Origin: Teichococcus oryzae
GTDB lineage: Bacteria; Pseudomonadota; Alphaproteobacteria; Acetobacterales; Acetobacteraceae
Direction of reading: 5' to 3'
Length of the DNA stretch: 64,000 nt
Assembly: GCF_008386565.1 (NCBI RefSeq)
Contig: NZ_VUKA01000001.1
Span: forward strand, 1,178,001 to 1,242,000
Part shown: positions 46,227-55,407 of the stretch, piece by piece
How the letters are laid out: each line of letters starts with the position of its first letter
Numbering within the stretch: the stretch's first letter is position 1
Notes under the pieces: generated by a model
The model's input: only the letters and a program-made list of their open reading frames with translations
The model's database searches: none
What the model was told of the DNA's origin: nothing
Made by a program: the position numbers and the translations under genes

Positions 46227-47054
46227 ATGGATCTTGCCGCCACCATCGAGGGGCTTTGGGCCCGCCGCACGGAGATCTCGTCCTCCACCCGTGGAGCTGA
46301 ACGGGAGGCCATCGAAAGCGCGCTGGAGCTTCTCGACAGCGGCAAGGCCCGTGTGGCGGAGCCGGACGGGCAGGGCGGTTGGAAGGTCAACCAATGGCTG
46401 AAGCAGGCGGTGCTGCTGTCCTTCCGCCTGGAAGATTCAGCAATCATCCCGACCGGCTTCGGCGCCTATGACAAGGTGCCGCTGAAGTTCGCCGACTGGG
46501 GCGAGAACCGCTTCAAGGAGGCGGGCTTCCGCGCGGTGCCGGGCGCGGTGGTGCGGCGCTCCGCCTATATCGCCCCGGGCGTGGTGCTGATGCCCTCCTT
46601 CGTCAATCTTGGCGCCTATGTGGACGCCAACACCATGGTGGACACCTGGGCCACCATCGGGTCCTGCGCGCAGATCGGCAAGAACTGCCATATCTCCGGC
46701 GGCGCCGGCATCGGCGGCGTGCTGGAGCCGCTGCAGGCCAATCCGGTGGTGATCGGCGACAACTGCTTCATCGGCGCCCGGTCCGAAGTGGCGGAAGGCG
46801 TCATCGTCGGGGAAGGCAGCGTCCTTTCCATGGGCGTGTTCCTGGGCGCCTCCACCAAGATCGTCGATCGCGCCACGGGCGAGGTCTTCATGGGCCATGT
46901 GCCGCCCTACTCGGTGGTGGTTCCGGGCAGCCTGCCGGGCAAGCCGCTGCTGGACGGCTCGCCGGGCCCCAGCCTGTACTGCGCCGTGATCGTGAAGCGG
47001 GTGGATGCCCGGACGCGCGAGAAGACCTCGATCAACGAGCTGCTGCGGGACTGA
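46227..47054 (+). CDS. dapD: Tetrahydrodipicolinate N-succinyltransferase
   Basis: Succinylates tetrahydrodipicolinate in the lysine/meso-diaminopimelate pathway. 275 residues. The helical N-terminal domain is followed by a left-handed beta-helix of hexapeptide repeats (about 105-230), including [19 protein letters not shown] and [26 protein letters not shown] is the conserved C-terminus. dapE starts 5 bases after its stop. Confidence 0.97.
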   Translation: MDLAATIEGLWARRTEISSSTRGAEREAIESALELLDSGKARVAEPDGQGGWKVNQWLKQAVLLSFRLEDSAIIPTGFGAYDKVPLKFADWGENRFKEAGFRAVPGAVVRRSAYIAPGVVLMPSFVNLGAYVDANTMVDTWATIGSCAQIGKNCHISGGAGIGGVLEPLQANPVVIGDNCFIGARSEVAEGVIVGEGSVLSMGVFLGASTKIVDRATGEVFMGHVPPYSVVVPGSLPGKPLLDGSPGPSLYCAVIVKRVDARTREKTSINELLRD

Positions 47055-47059
47055 GGGCG

Positions 47060-48190
47060 GTGCGCGATCCGGTTCCGCTGCTTCAGGCCCTGATCCGCTG
47101 CCGCAGCGTCACGCCTGCGGATGACGGGGCCATGGCAGTGCTGGAAACGGCCCTCGCCGCGCTGGGCTTCACCTGCGCGAGGCTCCGCTTCGGCGAGGTC
47201 GAAAACCTGTTCGCGCGGCGCGGCACCGGGTCGCCCCATCTGTGCTTCGCCGGCCACACGGATGTCGTGCCGGCCGGCGACGCGGCGCAATGGCTGGCAG
47301 ACCCGTTCTCGGGCGAGATCCGGGACGGCCTGGTGATGGGGCGCGGGGCAACGGACATGAAGGGTGGCATTGCCGCCTGGATCGCCGCCATCGCCAGCCT
47401 GCCGCCGGACCTGCCCGGCACCTTGTCCCTGCTGATCACCGGTGACGAGGAAGGCCCGGCGCTGGACGGCACGGTGAAGGTGCTCGACTGGATGGCGGCG
47501 CATGGCCATACCCCAGACATGTGCGTGGTGGGCGAGCCGACCGGCAAGGCAGTGCTTGGCGACACCATCAAGATCGGGCGGCGCGGCAGCCTGAACGCCA
47601 TGATCGTCGTGCATGGGGTGCAGGGCCACAGCGCCTATCCGCAGCGGGCCGACAACCCGGTGCATCGGCTGATCAGGGTCCTGGGGCGGCTGACCGCCGC
47701 TCCGCTCGATGCTGGCAGCCAATGGTTCGAGCCATCCACCCTGCAGGTGACCAGCATCGATGTGGGCAATGCCGCGACCAATGTGATCCCGGCCTCGGCA
47801 ATGGCGCGGCTGAACATCCGCTTCAACGACCTGCATTCCTCCGCTTCCCTTGCCGCGAGGATACGGGACGCGCTGGAGCAGGAAGGCGCCCGCCACGAGC
47901 TGGAGGTCAACTGTTCCGGTGAGTCCTTTCTGACGCAGCCGGGAAGCTTCGTGGAGGTCCTGGCCAGGGCCACACGGGAAGCGACCGGCGTCGAGCCGAC
48001 GCTGGACACTGGCGGCGGCACCTCCGACGCCCGCTTCATCACGCATTTCTGCCCCGTGGCCGAACTGGGTGCCGTCGGCACCACGATGCACAAGGTCAAC
48101 GAGGCGACACCTGTCGAGGAACTGCACCGGCTGCGAGACCTGTATGCCCGGGTGATCCATTCACTGCAGCACATGGAATCCGTTTCCTGA
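47060..48190 (+). CDS. dapE: Succinyl-diaminopimelate desuccinylase
   Basis: A dizinc M20 peptidase-family enzyme that releases L,L-diaminopimelate. 376 residues from GTG 47060. Metal ligands: His in FAGHTDVVP (about 66-74), bridging Asp in GRGATDMKGG, Glu pair in ITGDEEGPA, Glu in VVGEPTG, and a late His in TTMHKVNE. GGGTSDARF is diagnostic for DapE. The dapD-dapE pair works in consecutive segments of the same pathway. Confidence 0.97.
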   Translation: MRDPVPLLQALIRCRSVTPADDGAMAVLETALAALGFTCARLRFGEVENLFARRGTGSPHLCFAGHTDVVPAGDAAQWLADPFSGEIRDGLVMGRGATDMKGGIAAWIAAIASLPPDLPGTLSLLITGDEEGPALDGTVKVLDWMAAHGHTPDMCVVGEPTGKAVLGDTIKIGRRGSLNAMIVVHGVQGHSAYPQRADNPVHRLIRVLGRLTAAPLDAGSQWFEPSTLQVTSIDVGNAATNVIPASAMARLNIRFNDLHSSASLAARIRDALEQEGARHELEVNCSGESFLTQPGSFVEVLARATREATGVEPTLDTGGGTSDARFITHFCPVAELGAVGTTMHKVNEATPVEELHRLRDLYARVIHSLQHMESVS

Positions 48191-48225
48191 CCGAGCACAA
48201 CAAGCCGCGGGACTGGATCGGTGGC

Positions 48226-48753
48226 ATGGTGGGGCTGCTCATGCTGCTGCGGGGCAACGCGGCCGGCGCGGCCTGCTTCGCGCCGACCCGTGAGGCCGCC
48301 TTGCGCTCCTTCCGGGTCGCGATCCTGTGCGCGCCGATGTTTCTGGTTGCGCGCCTGATCGCGCGGCCGGAGGAGGCCTCCGCCCGCTTCCTGACCGCCG
48401 AGATCACGGGCTTCGTCGCGTCCTGGCCGGCCTACGCCCTGGCTGCCCTTGTCCTGTGCCGCTTTATGGGCAGGGAGGCGCTCTGGCCGCGTTGGATCGC
48501 TGTCTGGAACTGGACCAACCTGGCCCAGTACATCCTGATGGTCACCTTGCTGGCCTTTGGCCTGCTGGTGCCGGAAGGATGGGTCCTGGAAGCGGGAAGC
48601 CTGATGGTCATCGGCTACGTGCTGTGGCTCCAGTGGTTTTCGGCGCGCGCGGCGCTGGAGGTGACCGGGTTCCAGGCAGCGGCCTTCGTAATGCTCGACC
48701 TGATGGTCAGCCTGCTGCTGTCCGGGGTGGTGGCGGACCTTTCCAGGGGTTGA
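48226..48753 (+). CDS. Multi-pass membrane protein of unknown function
   Basis: A 175-residue protein with about four to five hydrophobic segments (near 28-45, 60-80, 95-115, 120-140 and 150-170). I do not recognise the family. The frame stays open back to the dapE stop, reading RDWIGG just before the chosen ATG, so the true start could be earlier on a non-standard codon. It lies 35 bases after dapE and is probably co-transcribed. Confidence 0.65.
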   Translation: MVGLLMLLRGNAAGAACFAPTREAALRSFRVAILCAPMFLVARLIARPEEASARFLTAEITGFVASWPAYALAALVLCRFMGREALWPRWIAVWNWTNLAQYILMVTLLAFGLLVPEGWVLEAGSLMVIGYVLWLQWFSARAALEVTGFQAAAFVMLDLMVSLLLSGVVADLSRG

Positions 48754-48932
48754 AGGAGCGCCGCGATCGTTCCGGATGGAACGTCGCCTTCCGCCGATGG
48801 GCGGAGCAATCCAGCTTCGACGCGATGCCCCGCCTGAGCACGATTTGATCTTCGTAGAAACCCCGATCTGGGACTATCCTGGGTTGTGACGTAGCCCCGA
48901 TCCCATTGCTGGTGGCGAAAGACCTAAATGGC

Positions 48933-50315
48933 ATGAGTGCGCGTATTCTGGTGGTCGACGACATTGCGGCGAATCTCCGCCTGCTGGAGGCGAGGCTGAA
49001 CGCCGAATACTACGATGTCGCCCTGGCCGCCTCGGGGCAGGAGGCGCTGTGCCGCGCCGAGGAATGGTTGCCGGATGTCATCCTGCTGGACGTGATGATG
49101 CCCGGAATGGACGGGTATGAGGTCAGCCGGCGCCTGAAGGCCAATCCGGTCACGGCGCATATCCCGGTGGTGATGATAACGGCCCTGGTGGACCCGGTGG
49201 AACGAGTGCGCGGGCTGGAAGCGGGTGCCGACGACTTCCTGTCCAAGCCCGTCGATCACCCGACCCTGTTTGCCCGGCTTCGTGCCCTGCTGCGGACCAA
49301 GCAGGTCATGGATGCCTTCAGGCTGCGAACGGCAACCGTCGCGGATCTCGGCTTCGAGCCGCATCCGGCGCCCGCCGAGGATCTGGCCAGCGCGTCCGTT
49401 CTGCTGGCGACCGAGGACGTCAACGAGGCGGAGCTGATCACCGCCCTGATGCATGAGGAGAAGGTCGAGCTTCATCTGGCGAAAACGGCGGCCGAGGCGT
49501 GGCATTTTCTGTCCCTCGGCCAGCACGACGTGGCCCTGCTGAGTTTGTCGCTCGATGGGGGGGAGGGCTTGCGCCTGGCGTCCCGCCTGCGGGCCCATGA
49601 TGCGACGCGCGAGATCCCCGTGCTGCTGATCGCGGATCTTGACCAGCGTTCCCTGGTTTTGCGGGGCTTCGACCTGGGCGCCAATGACCATGTTCTGCGG
49701 CCCGTGGACCCCAACGAGTTGCGGGCGCGCCTGCTCAACCAGGTGCGGCGGAAGCGGTATCAGGACCACCTCCGCATGGAGCTGGACCGTTCCCTCGAAC
49801 TGGCCGTCACCGACAGCCTGACGGGGCTGCGCAACCGACGGTACGTCACGCGGCATCTGGAAGGCCTGCTGCGGGCCGGCCGGCCGGCCTTGCTGCTGAT
49901 GGATGTGGACCGGTTCAAGGCCGTCAACGACACCTATGGCCATGCTGTCGGCGACCTGGTGCTGAAGGAGGTCGCCAACCGCATCAGGCAGGAGATGCGC
50001 GCCGTGGACGTGGTGGCGCGGTTCGGCGGCGAGGAATTCGTGGTCGCCATGGCGGATGTGACGCAGGAAGAAGCGTTGCAGGCCGCCGAACGGCTGAGGC
50101 AGATGGTGGTCCGCCAGGCCATTCCTACCGGGTCCGGGGACCTGTTGCGGATCAGCGTCAGCATCGGGGTGGCGATGGCCCAGCCTAACGAGACGCTGCC
50201 GACCCTGATGCGCGCGGCTGATGGGGCGCTCTACCGGGCCAAGGCCGGGGGCCGCAACAGGGTCGAAATGGCGGATGACCGGGATTGGAAGCCCCGCAGC
50301 ATGGGCGTCGCCTGA
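48933..50315 (+). CDS. pleD: PleD-type diguanylate cyclase response regulator
   Basis: A 460-residue cytoplasmic signalling protein that makes cyclic di-GMP on phosphorylation. The first receiver (1-120) has Asp53 in LLDVMMPGMDG and Lys in SKPV. The second receiver (about 150-275) lacks a phospho-acceptor at the matching place (LLSLSLDGG) and would serve as a dimerisation adaptor. The GGDEF domain has GGEEF at 365-369 and the product-inhibition site R356-x-x-D359 five residues upstream. The REC-REC-GGDEF order matches Caulobacter PleD. Confidence 0.94.
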   Translation: MSARILVVDDIAANLRLLEARLNAEYYDVALAASGQEALCRAEEWLPDVILLDVMMPGMDGYEVSRRLKANPVTAHIPVVMITALVDPVERVRGLEAGADDFLSKPVDHPTLFARLRALLRTKQVMDAFRLRTATVADLGFEPHPAPAEDLASASVLLATEDVNEAELITALMHEEKVELHLAKTAAEAWHFLSLGQHDVALLSLSLDGGEGLRLASRLRAHDATREIPVLLIADLDQRSLVLRGFDLGANDHVLRPVDPNELRARLLNQVRRKRYQDHLRMELDRSLELAVTDSLTGLRNRRYVTRHLEGLLRAGRPALLLMDVDRFKAVNDTYGHAVGDLVLKEVANRIRQEMRAVDVVARFGGEEFVVAMADVTQEEALQAAERLRQMVVRQAIPTGSGDLLRISVSIGVAMAQPNETLPTLMRAADGALYRAKAGGRNRVEMADDRDWKPRSMGVA

Positions 50316-50352
50316 CAGGCAGCGCCGCGGGGTATCAGCACCCGGAAATGGA

Positions 50353-50380
50353 AACGCCGCATCCCGGGGGATGCGGCGTT
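50353..50380. terminator. Hairpin between convergent pleD and rpmG
   Basis: AACGCCGCATCCC and GGGATGCGGCGTT form a perfect 13-bp stem around a 2-base gap. It is 38 bases past the pleD stop and 26 bases past the rpmG stop on the other strand, so it could serve both. Confidence 0.65.
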
Positions 50381-50405
50381 CCGACGCAAGCAGCGCTGAT
50401 GCGGC

Positions 50406-50573
50406 TTACTTGATCTTCGATTCGCGGAACGCGACATGCTTCCGGGCGACGGGATCGTATTTCCGCATCTCCAGCTTGCCGGTGGTGTTCCGCGTGTTCT
50501 TCTTGGTCACATAGAAGTAGCCGGTGTCAGCTGTGCTAACGAGCTTGATCAGAATGGTGTTCGACTTGGCCAT
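50406..50573 (-). CDS. rpmG: 50S ribosomal protein L33
   Basis: A complete 55-residue L33: [20 protein letters not shown] at the start, then [17 protein letters not shown] and a C-terminal RESKIK. The zinc-binding cysteines found in some L33 proteins are absent, as is usual for the alphaproteobacterial form. It has its own predicted promoter about 80 bases upstream. Confidence 0.98.
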   Translation of the reverse strand: MAKSNTILIKLVSTADTGYFYVTKKNTRNTTGKLEMRKYDPVARKHVAFRESKIK

Positions 50574-50655
50574 GATGTTCTTCCGTGGGCGCCTGTCTGG
50601 CACCACAAGCAAGGCGGCCCTGAGCCGCGCACCTGGGTGCGACGCGAGATGCCGC

Positions 50656-50683
50656 AACCTAATGCAATGGCCTGTTCAGTCAA
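50656..50683 (-). promoter_or_regulatory. Probable rpmG promoter
   Basis: On the minus strand, TTGACT and TAGGTT are separated by 16 bases. It lies between the S41 protease stop (50705) and rpmG, giving a leader of roughly 75 bases. Confidence 0.5.
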
Positions 50684-50704
50684 GGCAAACCTGCCCCTGG
50701 TGGT

Positions 50705-52297
50705 TCAGCGGGCCAGCATATTCTGGTAGGCGGCGGGGTGCTCCAGGATGAAGCGCGCCGCCACTTGATCGAGAGTCCGTCCCTCGGCAGGCGGACATGT
50801 GCCGCGCAGGGCGGAAACCTCGCTGGCCGGCACCGGGGCACGCAGGCTCCGCATCCGCCCCAGCAGCGGCCCCCTGGGGAACACTCCCTGGGTGATCGAT
50901 TGAAGATCACGTTGCATCGCCTCCTGGCCGAGGCTGGTGCAAAGCGCGGGCAGCACGCCCAAGCCCTGCACAGGCCAGCCATGGGGCGCCAGGAGGCGCG
51001 CCCAGGAAATCAGGATCTCCGCATCGTTTGGCAGTGGCACCACCACCTGGATCAACCCTTTGCCCAGGGTGGAACTGCCGACAACCACGGCCCGTCCGCG
51101 ATCCGAAAGCGCCGCCGCGACGATTTCGGCCGCCGAGGCCGTGCGGCCGTCCACCAGGGCGACCACAGGCCGGCCCTGGGCCAGGTCGCCGCCTACGGCC
51201 TGCCAGATCCGCTGGGCCGCGGGGTGGCGCCCCTGGCTTTGGGCAATGGTTCCGCCGGACAGGAAGGCATCGGCCACGCTCATGGCCTGCTGCAACAACC
51301 CGCCACGGTTGCCCCGGAGATCGAGGATGACGCCCGCGAGCCGCGGCGACGCGGTTAACGCCTCATCCAGCGCCTCCGCCACCTCCGTTGCCGTGTGGGA
51401 CGAGAACATTCCGAGCCGCAGCCACAGCAACCCGTCGCGCAGCTCCGCCTGAAGCGCGGAGCCGGACCTGCCGTCGCGGACCAATGTCAGCAAAATGCGC
51501 CGCCCACCGCGCCTGAGCGTCAGTTGCAGCGTTGTGCCGGGAGGGCCTTCAAGCAGTTCCGCGGCCTCGGCGATCCGGGTGGCGGCCACGGCCTGGCCAT
51601 TGATGGCGAGCACGATGTCGCCTTCCCGCATGCCGGCCCGCTGGGCCGGCCCTTCAGGCGACACGGCCACCACCAGAACTGCATTGCGGGAGCCGGTGGC
51701 AATGCGGAAGCCCAGCGCCGACTGCCCGATGCGGCGCTGTCGCAACTGCTGCGCCTCCGTCGCCGTGACATACCGGCTGTAGGGGTCGAGATGGTTGAAG
51801 ACCTCGTCGAAGCCGGCCTGGAGCAGGCGCTCGCTTCCCGCCGACCGGACCGCCGCCGAGGCGGCCCAGGCCGCGCCGTAATATTCGGTCACGATGGCGG
51901 CGACGAGGTCGGCCGCCGCGCCGCTTCCCCGCTGAAGAAGCGAGGCTTGCGTCAGTTCCGCCAGGGGCCTGGCTGCCAGAAGCTCATCGCGATGGCTGAG
52001 ATGCAGCCTGCCATTCACCGCCTGGATGGCAAAAGCGGTGTCGAGCGCAGCAAGGCCGCGCAGGGACCAGAGCGCTAGATCGGCGGGGCTGGCGGGCTCG
52101 ATCTGGCGCTCAAGGATGTTGGCAAACGCCACCCTCAGGACCGCGCGGGTAGACGAATCGGAAAGGCTGCGATCCTGCCGCGCTGAGGCACGGCTTTCCT
52201 GCGCCCGGCCCTCATTCAGGGGCGCAACCGCCCCGAAGCTGAATCCGGCGATGATGGCCACCTTGAGCAGCCATCTCAACAGGGGGAATGCCGACAT
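50705..52297 (-). CDS. S41-family C-terminal processing protease (CtpA-like)
   Basis: A periplasmic serine protease of 530 residues. The start MSAFPLLRWLLKVAIIAGF gives a signal peptide with likely cleavage after AQ-x near residue 33. A PDZ domain (about 180-260) contains GREGDIVLAING-like residues. The S41 catalytic core has Ser388 in GRTASAAEIVAAAL and Lys413 in TLGKG, a Ser-Lys dyad 25 residues apart as in CtpA. LDLRGNRGGLL is the family signature. The protein is diverged from standard CtpA and has an extra N-terminal helical segment. It lies 361 bases downstream of topA. Confidence 0.88.
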   Translation of the reverse strand: MSAFPLLRWLLKVAIIAGFSFGAVAPLNEGRAQESRASARQDRSLSDSSTRAVLRVAFANILERQIEPASPADLALWSLRGLAALDTAFAIQAVNGRLHLSHRDELLAARPLAELTQASLLQRGSGAAADLVAAIVTEYYGAAWAASAAVRSAGSERLLQAGFDEVFNHLDPYSRYVTATEAQQLRQRRIGQSALGFRIATGSRNAVLVVAVSPEGPAQRAGMREGDIVLAINGQAVAATRIAEAAELLEGPPGTTLQLTLRRGGRRILLTLVRDGRSGSALQAELRDGLLWLRLGMFSSHTATEVAEALDEALTASPRLAGVILDLRGNRGGLLQQAMSVADAFLSGGTIAQSQGRHPAAQRIWQAVGGDLAQGRPVVALVDGRTASAAEIVAAALSDRGRAVVVGSSTLGKGLIQVVVPLPNDAEILISWARLLAPHGWPVQGLGVLPALCTSLGQEAMQRDLQSITQGVFPRGPLLGRMRSLRAPVPASEVSALRGTCPPAEGRTLDQVAARFILEHPAAYQNMLAR

Positions 52298-52621
52298 TGG
52301 CCTGCCCAGCCGAAAGCAACGGTGACCATGCCGCTGAACACGAAACAGAAAGGTCATGTTGCCGGCCTGAGCGGGGTGACCGTCAAGCAAATTGGCGCAG
52401 CATATTCGGGGTGGCGGAAAGCGGGTCAGAAGATCCACCAGGTCGCCGCGTGTCTTCCGTGAGCCGCCATGGAACATCCGAAACGGTAGAGAAGCAGGTC
52501 CGGCTATTCGCCACATCGATCAGGGTGACGGAGGGGGGCTTGGCTGTCACGCGGGAATTGCCGCATTCCCTGGAAAGATGGTTATCCGGACCGCACCGGT
52601 GCAATCCGCGCAACAGGTTGC
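52298..52621. other. Intergenic region between topA terminator hairpin and the S41 protease
   Basis: About 320 bases without a supported gene; open frames on both strands lack family resemblance. It should contain the promoter and 5' leader of the leftward protease gene. No RNA gene or repeat was recognised. Confidence 0.45.
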
Positions 52622-52651
52622 GTCGCGGGGCAGTGGACACTGCCCCGCGAC
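52622..52651. terminator. Strong hairpin just downstream of topA
   Basis: GTCGCGGGGCAGTG and CACTGCCCCGCGAC form a perfect 14-bp stem with a 2-base gap, starting 7 bases after the topA stop on the minus strand. There is no T-tract, so it may end transcription with a factor or protect the mRNA 3' end. Confidence 0.6.
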
Positions 52652-52658
52652 ACATTGC

Positions 52659-55352
52659 TCAGGCCTTGGCCTTGGTCCTGGAGCGGCTGGCCGCGGTCGT
52701 GCCGGCCTTCTTGGCGGGCGCCTTGCGCGGGGCGGGCTTGGCGGCCTTCGCCGTGGCAGCCGCCGCCGGGGCGCCTGCCTCTGCCTTTGTCTTTCTAGGC
52801 GCCGGGGCCTTCTTGGCGCCCTTCCTGGCACCCGCCGGCGCCAGCTTCTTGCCCTTCTCGGCGAGGAGGATCACCGCCTGCTCCAGAGTGACATCCTCCA
52901 TCTGGGTGCCACGGGGCAGGTTGGCGACCATGCCGGCATGCTGCGCATAAGGCCCGAAACGCCCACGCTTGACTTCGACGGGCTCGCCATCCTTGGGATG
53001 CGGGCCGAGACTGCGCACCTTGGCCTTGGCGTCGGCCAGCAGCGCCACGGCGCGGTTGATGCCGACCGACAGCACATCGTCATCGCGATCCAGCGATTTG
53101 TAGATGCTGCCCATCTTCACATAGGGGCCGAAGCGCCCGATGGCCGCCGTGATCTCGTCGCCCGTTTCCGGATGCAGCCCCACAACCCTTGGCAAGGCCA
53201 GCAAGGCGAGGGCCCGCTCCAGCGTCAGGGTTTCAGGGTCCATGCCACGGGCGAGGCTGGCCCGCTTGGGCTTGATGGCCTTCCCCTTCGCATCCGTGTC
53301 GCCATCGCCCAGCTGCACATAAAGGCCATAGGGGCCGCGCCGCAGGGTGATGGGCGCGCCTGTCACGGGGTCCTGGCCCAGTTCCTTGATGCCGCCCGCG
53401 AGGGCTGCCTCGCCCTCTCCTTCGCCGGCGACGGACAAGGGTCGGGTATGGCGGCATTCAGGATAGTTGGAACAGCCGATGAAGGCGCCGTTCCGCCCCA
53501 GGCGAAGGCCCAGCCTTCCATTGCCGCAGGCCGGGCAGGCGCGCGGATCGCCTCCATCGGCCGGCTGCGGGAAGAAGTGCGGGCCCAGCTCCTCGTCCAG
53601 CGCGTCGATGACGGCGCTGATGGTGAGGTCCTTCGTCGCGGCGACGGCGGCGTTGAAATCGTCCCAGAAGGCCCGCATCACGTCGCGCCATTCCGCGCGG
53701 CCGCCGGAGATGTCGTCCAGCTGCTCCTCCAGGGAGGCGGTGAAGCCGGTATCGACGTAGCGCTCGAAGAAATTGACCAGGAAGGCGGTGACCAGGCGGC
53801 CACGATCCTCCGGCATGAAGCGGCGCTTCTCCAGCTTCACATAGTCACGGTCCTGCAGGGTTTGCAGGATGGAAGCGTAGGTGGAAGGGCGACCGATGCC
53901 CAGCTCCTCCATCTTCTTGACCAGCGACGCCTCCGAGTAACGCGGCGGCGGCTGGGTGAAGTGCTGGTCGGCCTGGGCGGCGGTCAGCCTCGCGGGGTCC
54001 TTTTCCCGCATCGGGGGAAGGGTGCGGGAATCCTCGTCCTCGGCGCCCGCCGCGTCATCCACATCCTCGCGGTAGAGCTTCAGGAAGCCATCAAAGGCGA
54101 TGACGCTGCCGGTGGCCCGCAGGCGGGTCTGGCCGGAGGCATCAGCCAGGTCCACCGCCGTCTGGTCCAGTTCGGCCGATTGCATCTGGCTGGCCACGGC
54201 GCGCTTCCAGACCAGCTCATAGAGCCGCCGCTGCTCGGGCGAGAGGTAGCGGGCGACTTCCTCCGGCGTCCGGCTGACATCGGTGGGCCGGACCGCCTCG
54301 TGGGCTTCCTGGGCGTTCTTGGCCTTGGAGGCGTATTCGCGCGGCGCGGCCGGCAGGTAGTTGGCGCCGAAGGCACCTTTCACATGGTCACGGATGGCGC
54401 CGATGGCCTCGCGCGCCATCTGGACGCCATCCGTCCGCATATAGGTGATCAGGCCGACCGTCTCGCCCCGGATGTCCACGCCTTCGTAGAGCTGCTGCGC
54501 CAGGCGCATGGTCTGCTGCGCGCCGAAGCCCAGCTTGCGGGAGCTTTCCTGCTGCAGGGTGGAGGTGGTGAAGGGCGGCGGCGGATTGCGGCGGACGCGC
54601 TTCCGCTCGATCGACGCGATGCTGAACTGGCCGGCCTCGACCGCCGCCTTGGCGTGCTGGGCACTGGCTGCGTCCGGCAGGTCGAACTGCTCCAGCTTCC
54701 TGCCGTCGAGATAGGTCAGGCGGGCCGTGAAGGGCGCCTGGTCCAGGGTCAGGAAGCGTCCCTCGACCGTCCAGTATTCCCGGGCCTTGAAGGCCTCGAT
54801 CTCGGCTTCGCGCTCGCAGATCAGCCGCAGGGCCACCGACTGCACCCGCCCGGCGGAGCGGCTGCCCGGCAGCTTGCGCCACAGCACGGGGGACAGGGTG
54901 AAGCCCACCAGGTAGTCCAGCGCGCGGCGGGCCAGATAGGCCTCGATCAGCGGGGTGTCGAGATCCCGGGGATGAGCCAGCGCATGCTGCACCGCGCGCT
55001 TGGTGATCTCGTTGAAGGTGATGCGGTGGACCTGCACGCCCTTCAGCGCGCCCTTCTGCCGCAGCATCTCCTGGACGTGCCAGGAGATCGCCTCGCCCTC
55101 CCGGTCCGGGTCGGTGGCGAGGTAAAGGTTGCGCGCGCCCTTCACCGCCTTGGCGATGGCGGCCACCTGCTTCTCGCCACGGTCCTCAGAGGACCAGTCC
55201 ATGGCGAAATCCTCGTCCGGTCGGACGCTGCCATCCTTGGCGGGCAGGTCGCGGACATGGCCGAAGCTGGCGAGAACGGTGAAGTCCTGGCCCAGATACT
55301 TGTTGATGGTCTTCGCCTTGGCCGGCGATTCGACGACGACGACGTCGGTCAT
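52659..55352 (-). CDS. topA: DNA topoisomerase I
   Basis: Relaxes negative supercoils. 897 residues. The TOPRIM domain opens the protein (VVVVESPAKAKTINKYLG). The catalytic Tyr304 lies in LITYMRTDG. A C4 zinc ribbon is present near residue 610 (CPACGN, then GCSNYPEC), followed by several C-terminal repeat modules with the pattern R-G-FGPYxQ. The last 70 residues are Lys/Ala-rich and basic, a DNA-binding tail. It is last in the ruvX-pyrB-pyrC'-plsY-dprA-topA run, 55 bases after dprA. Confidence 0.98.
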   Translation of the reverse strand: MTDVVVVESPAKAKTINKYLGQDFTVLASFGHVRDLPAKDGSVRPDEDFAMDWSSEDRGEKQVAAIAKAVKGARNLYLATDPDREGEAISWHVQEMLRQKGALKGVQVHRITFNEITKRAVQHALAHPRDLDTPLIEAYLARRALDYLVGFTLSPVLWRKLPGSRSAGRVQSVALRLICEREAEIEAFKAREYWTVEGRFLTLDQAPFTARLTYLDGRKLEQFDLPDAASAQHAKAAVEAGQFSIASIERKRVRRNPPPPFTTSTLQQESSRKLGFGAQQTMRLAQQLYEGVDIRGETVGLITYMRTDGVQMAREAIGAIRDHVKGAFGANYLPAAPREYASKAKNAQEAHEAVRPTDVSRTPEEVARYLSPEQRRLYELVWKRAVASQMQSAELDQTAVDLADASGQTRLRATGSVIAFDGFLKLYREDVDDAAGAEDEDSRTLPPMREKDPARLTAAQADQHFTQPPPRYSEASLVKKMEELGIGRPSTYASILQTLQDRDYVKLEKRRFMPEDRGRLVTAFLVNFFERYVDTGFTASLEEQLDDISGGRAEWRDVMRAFWDDFNAAVAATKDLTISAVIDALDEELGPHFFPQPADGGDPRACPACGNGRLGLRLGRNGAFIGCSNYPECRHTRPLSVAGEGEGEAALAGGIKELGQDPVTGAPITLRRGPYGLYVQLGDGDTDAKGKAIKPKRASLARGMDPETLTLERALALLALPRVVGLHPETGDEITAAIGRFGPYVKMGSIYKSLDRDDDVLSVGINRAVALLADAKAKVRSLGPHPKDGEPVEVKRGRFGPYAQHAGMVANLPRGTQMEDVTLEQAVILLAEKGKKLAPAGARKGAKKAPAPRKTKAEAGAPAAAATAKAAKPAPRKAPAKKAGTTAASRSRTKAKA

Positions 55353-55407
55353 GGCGGGTATCGAGCGCTCTCTCCTGGCCGCCGGCAGCAGGGGCGCTGG
55401 GCGGGAA

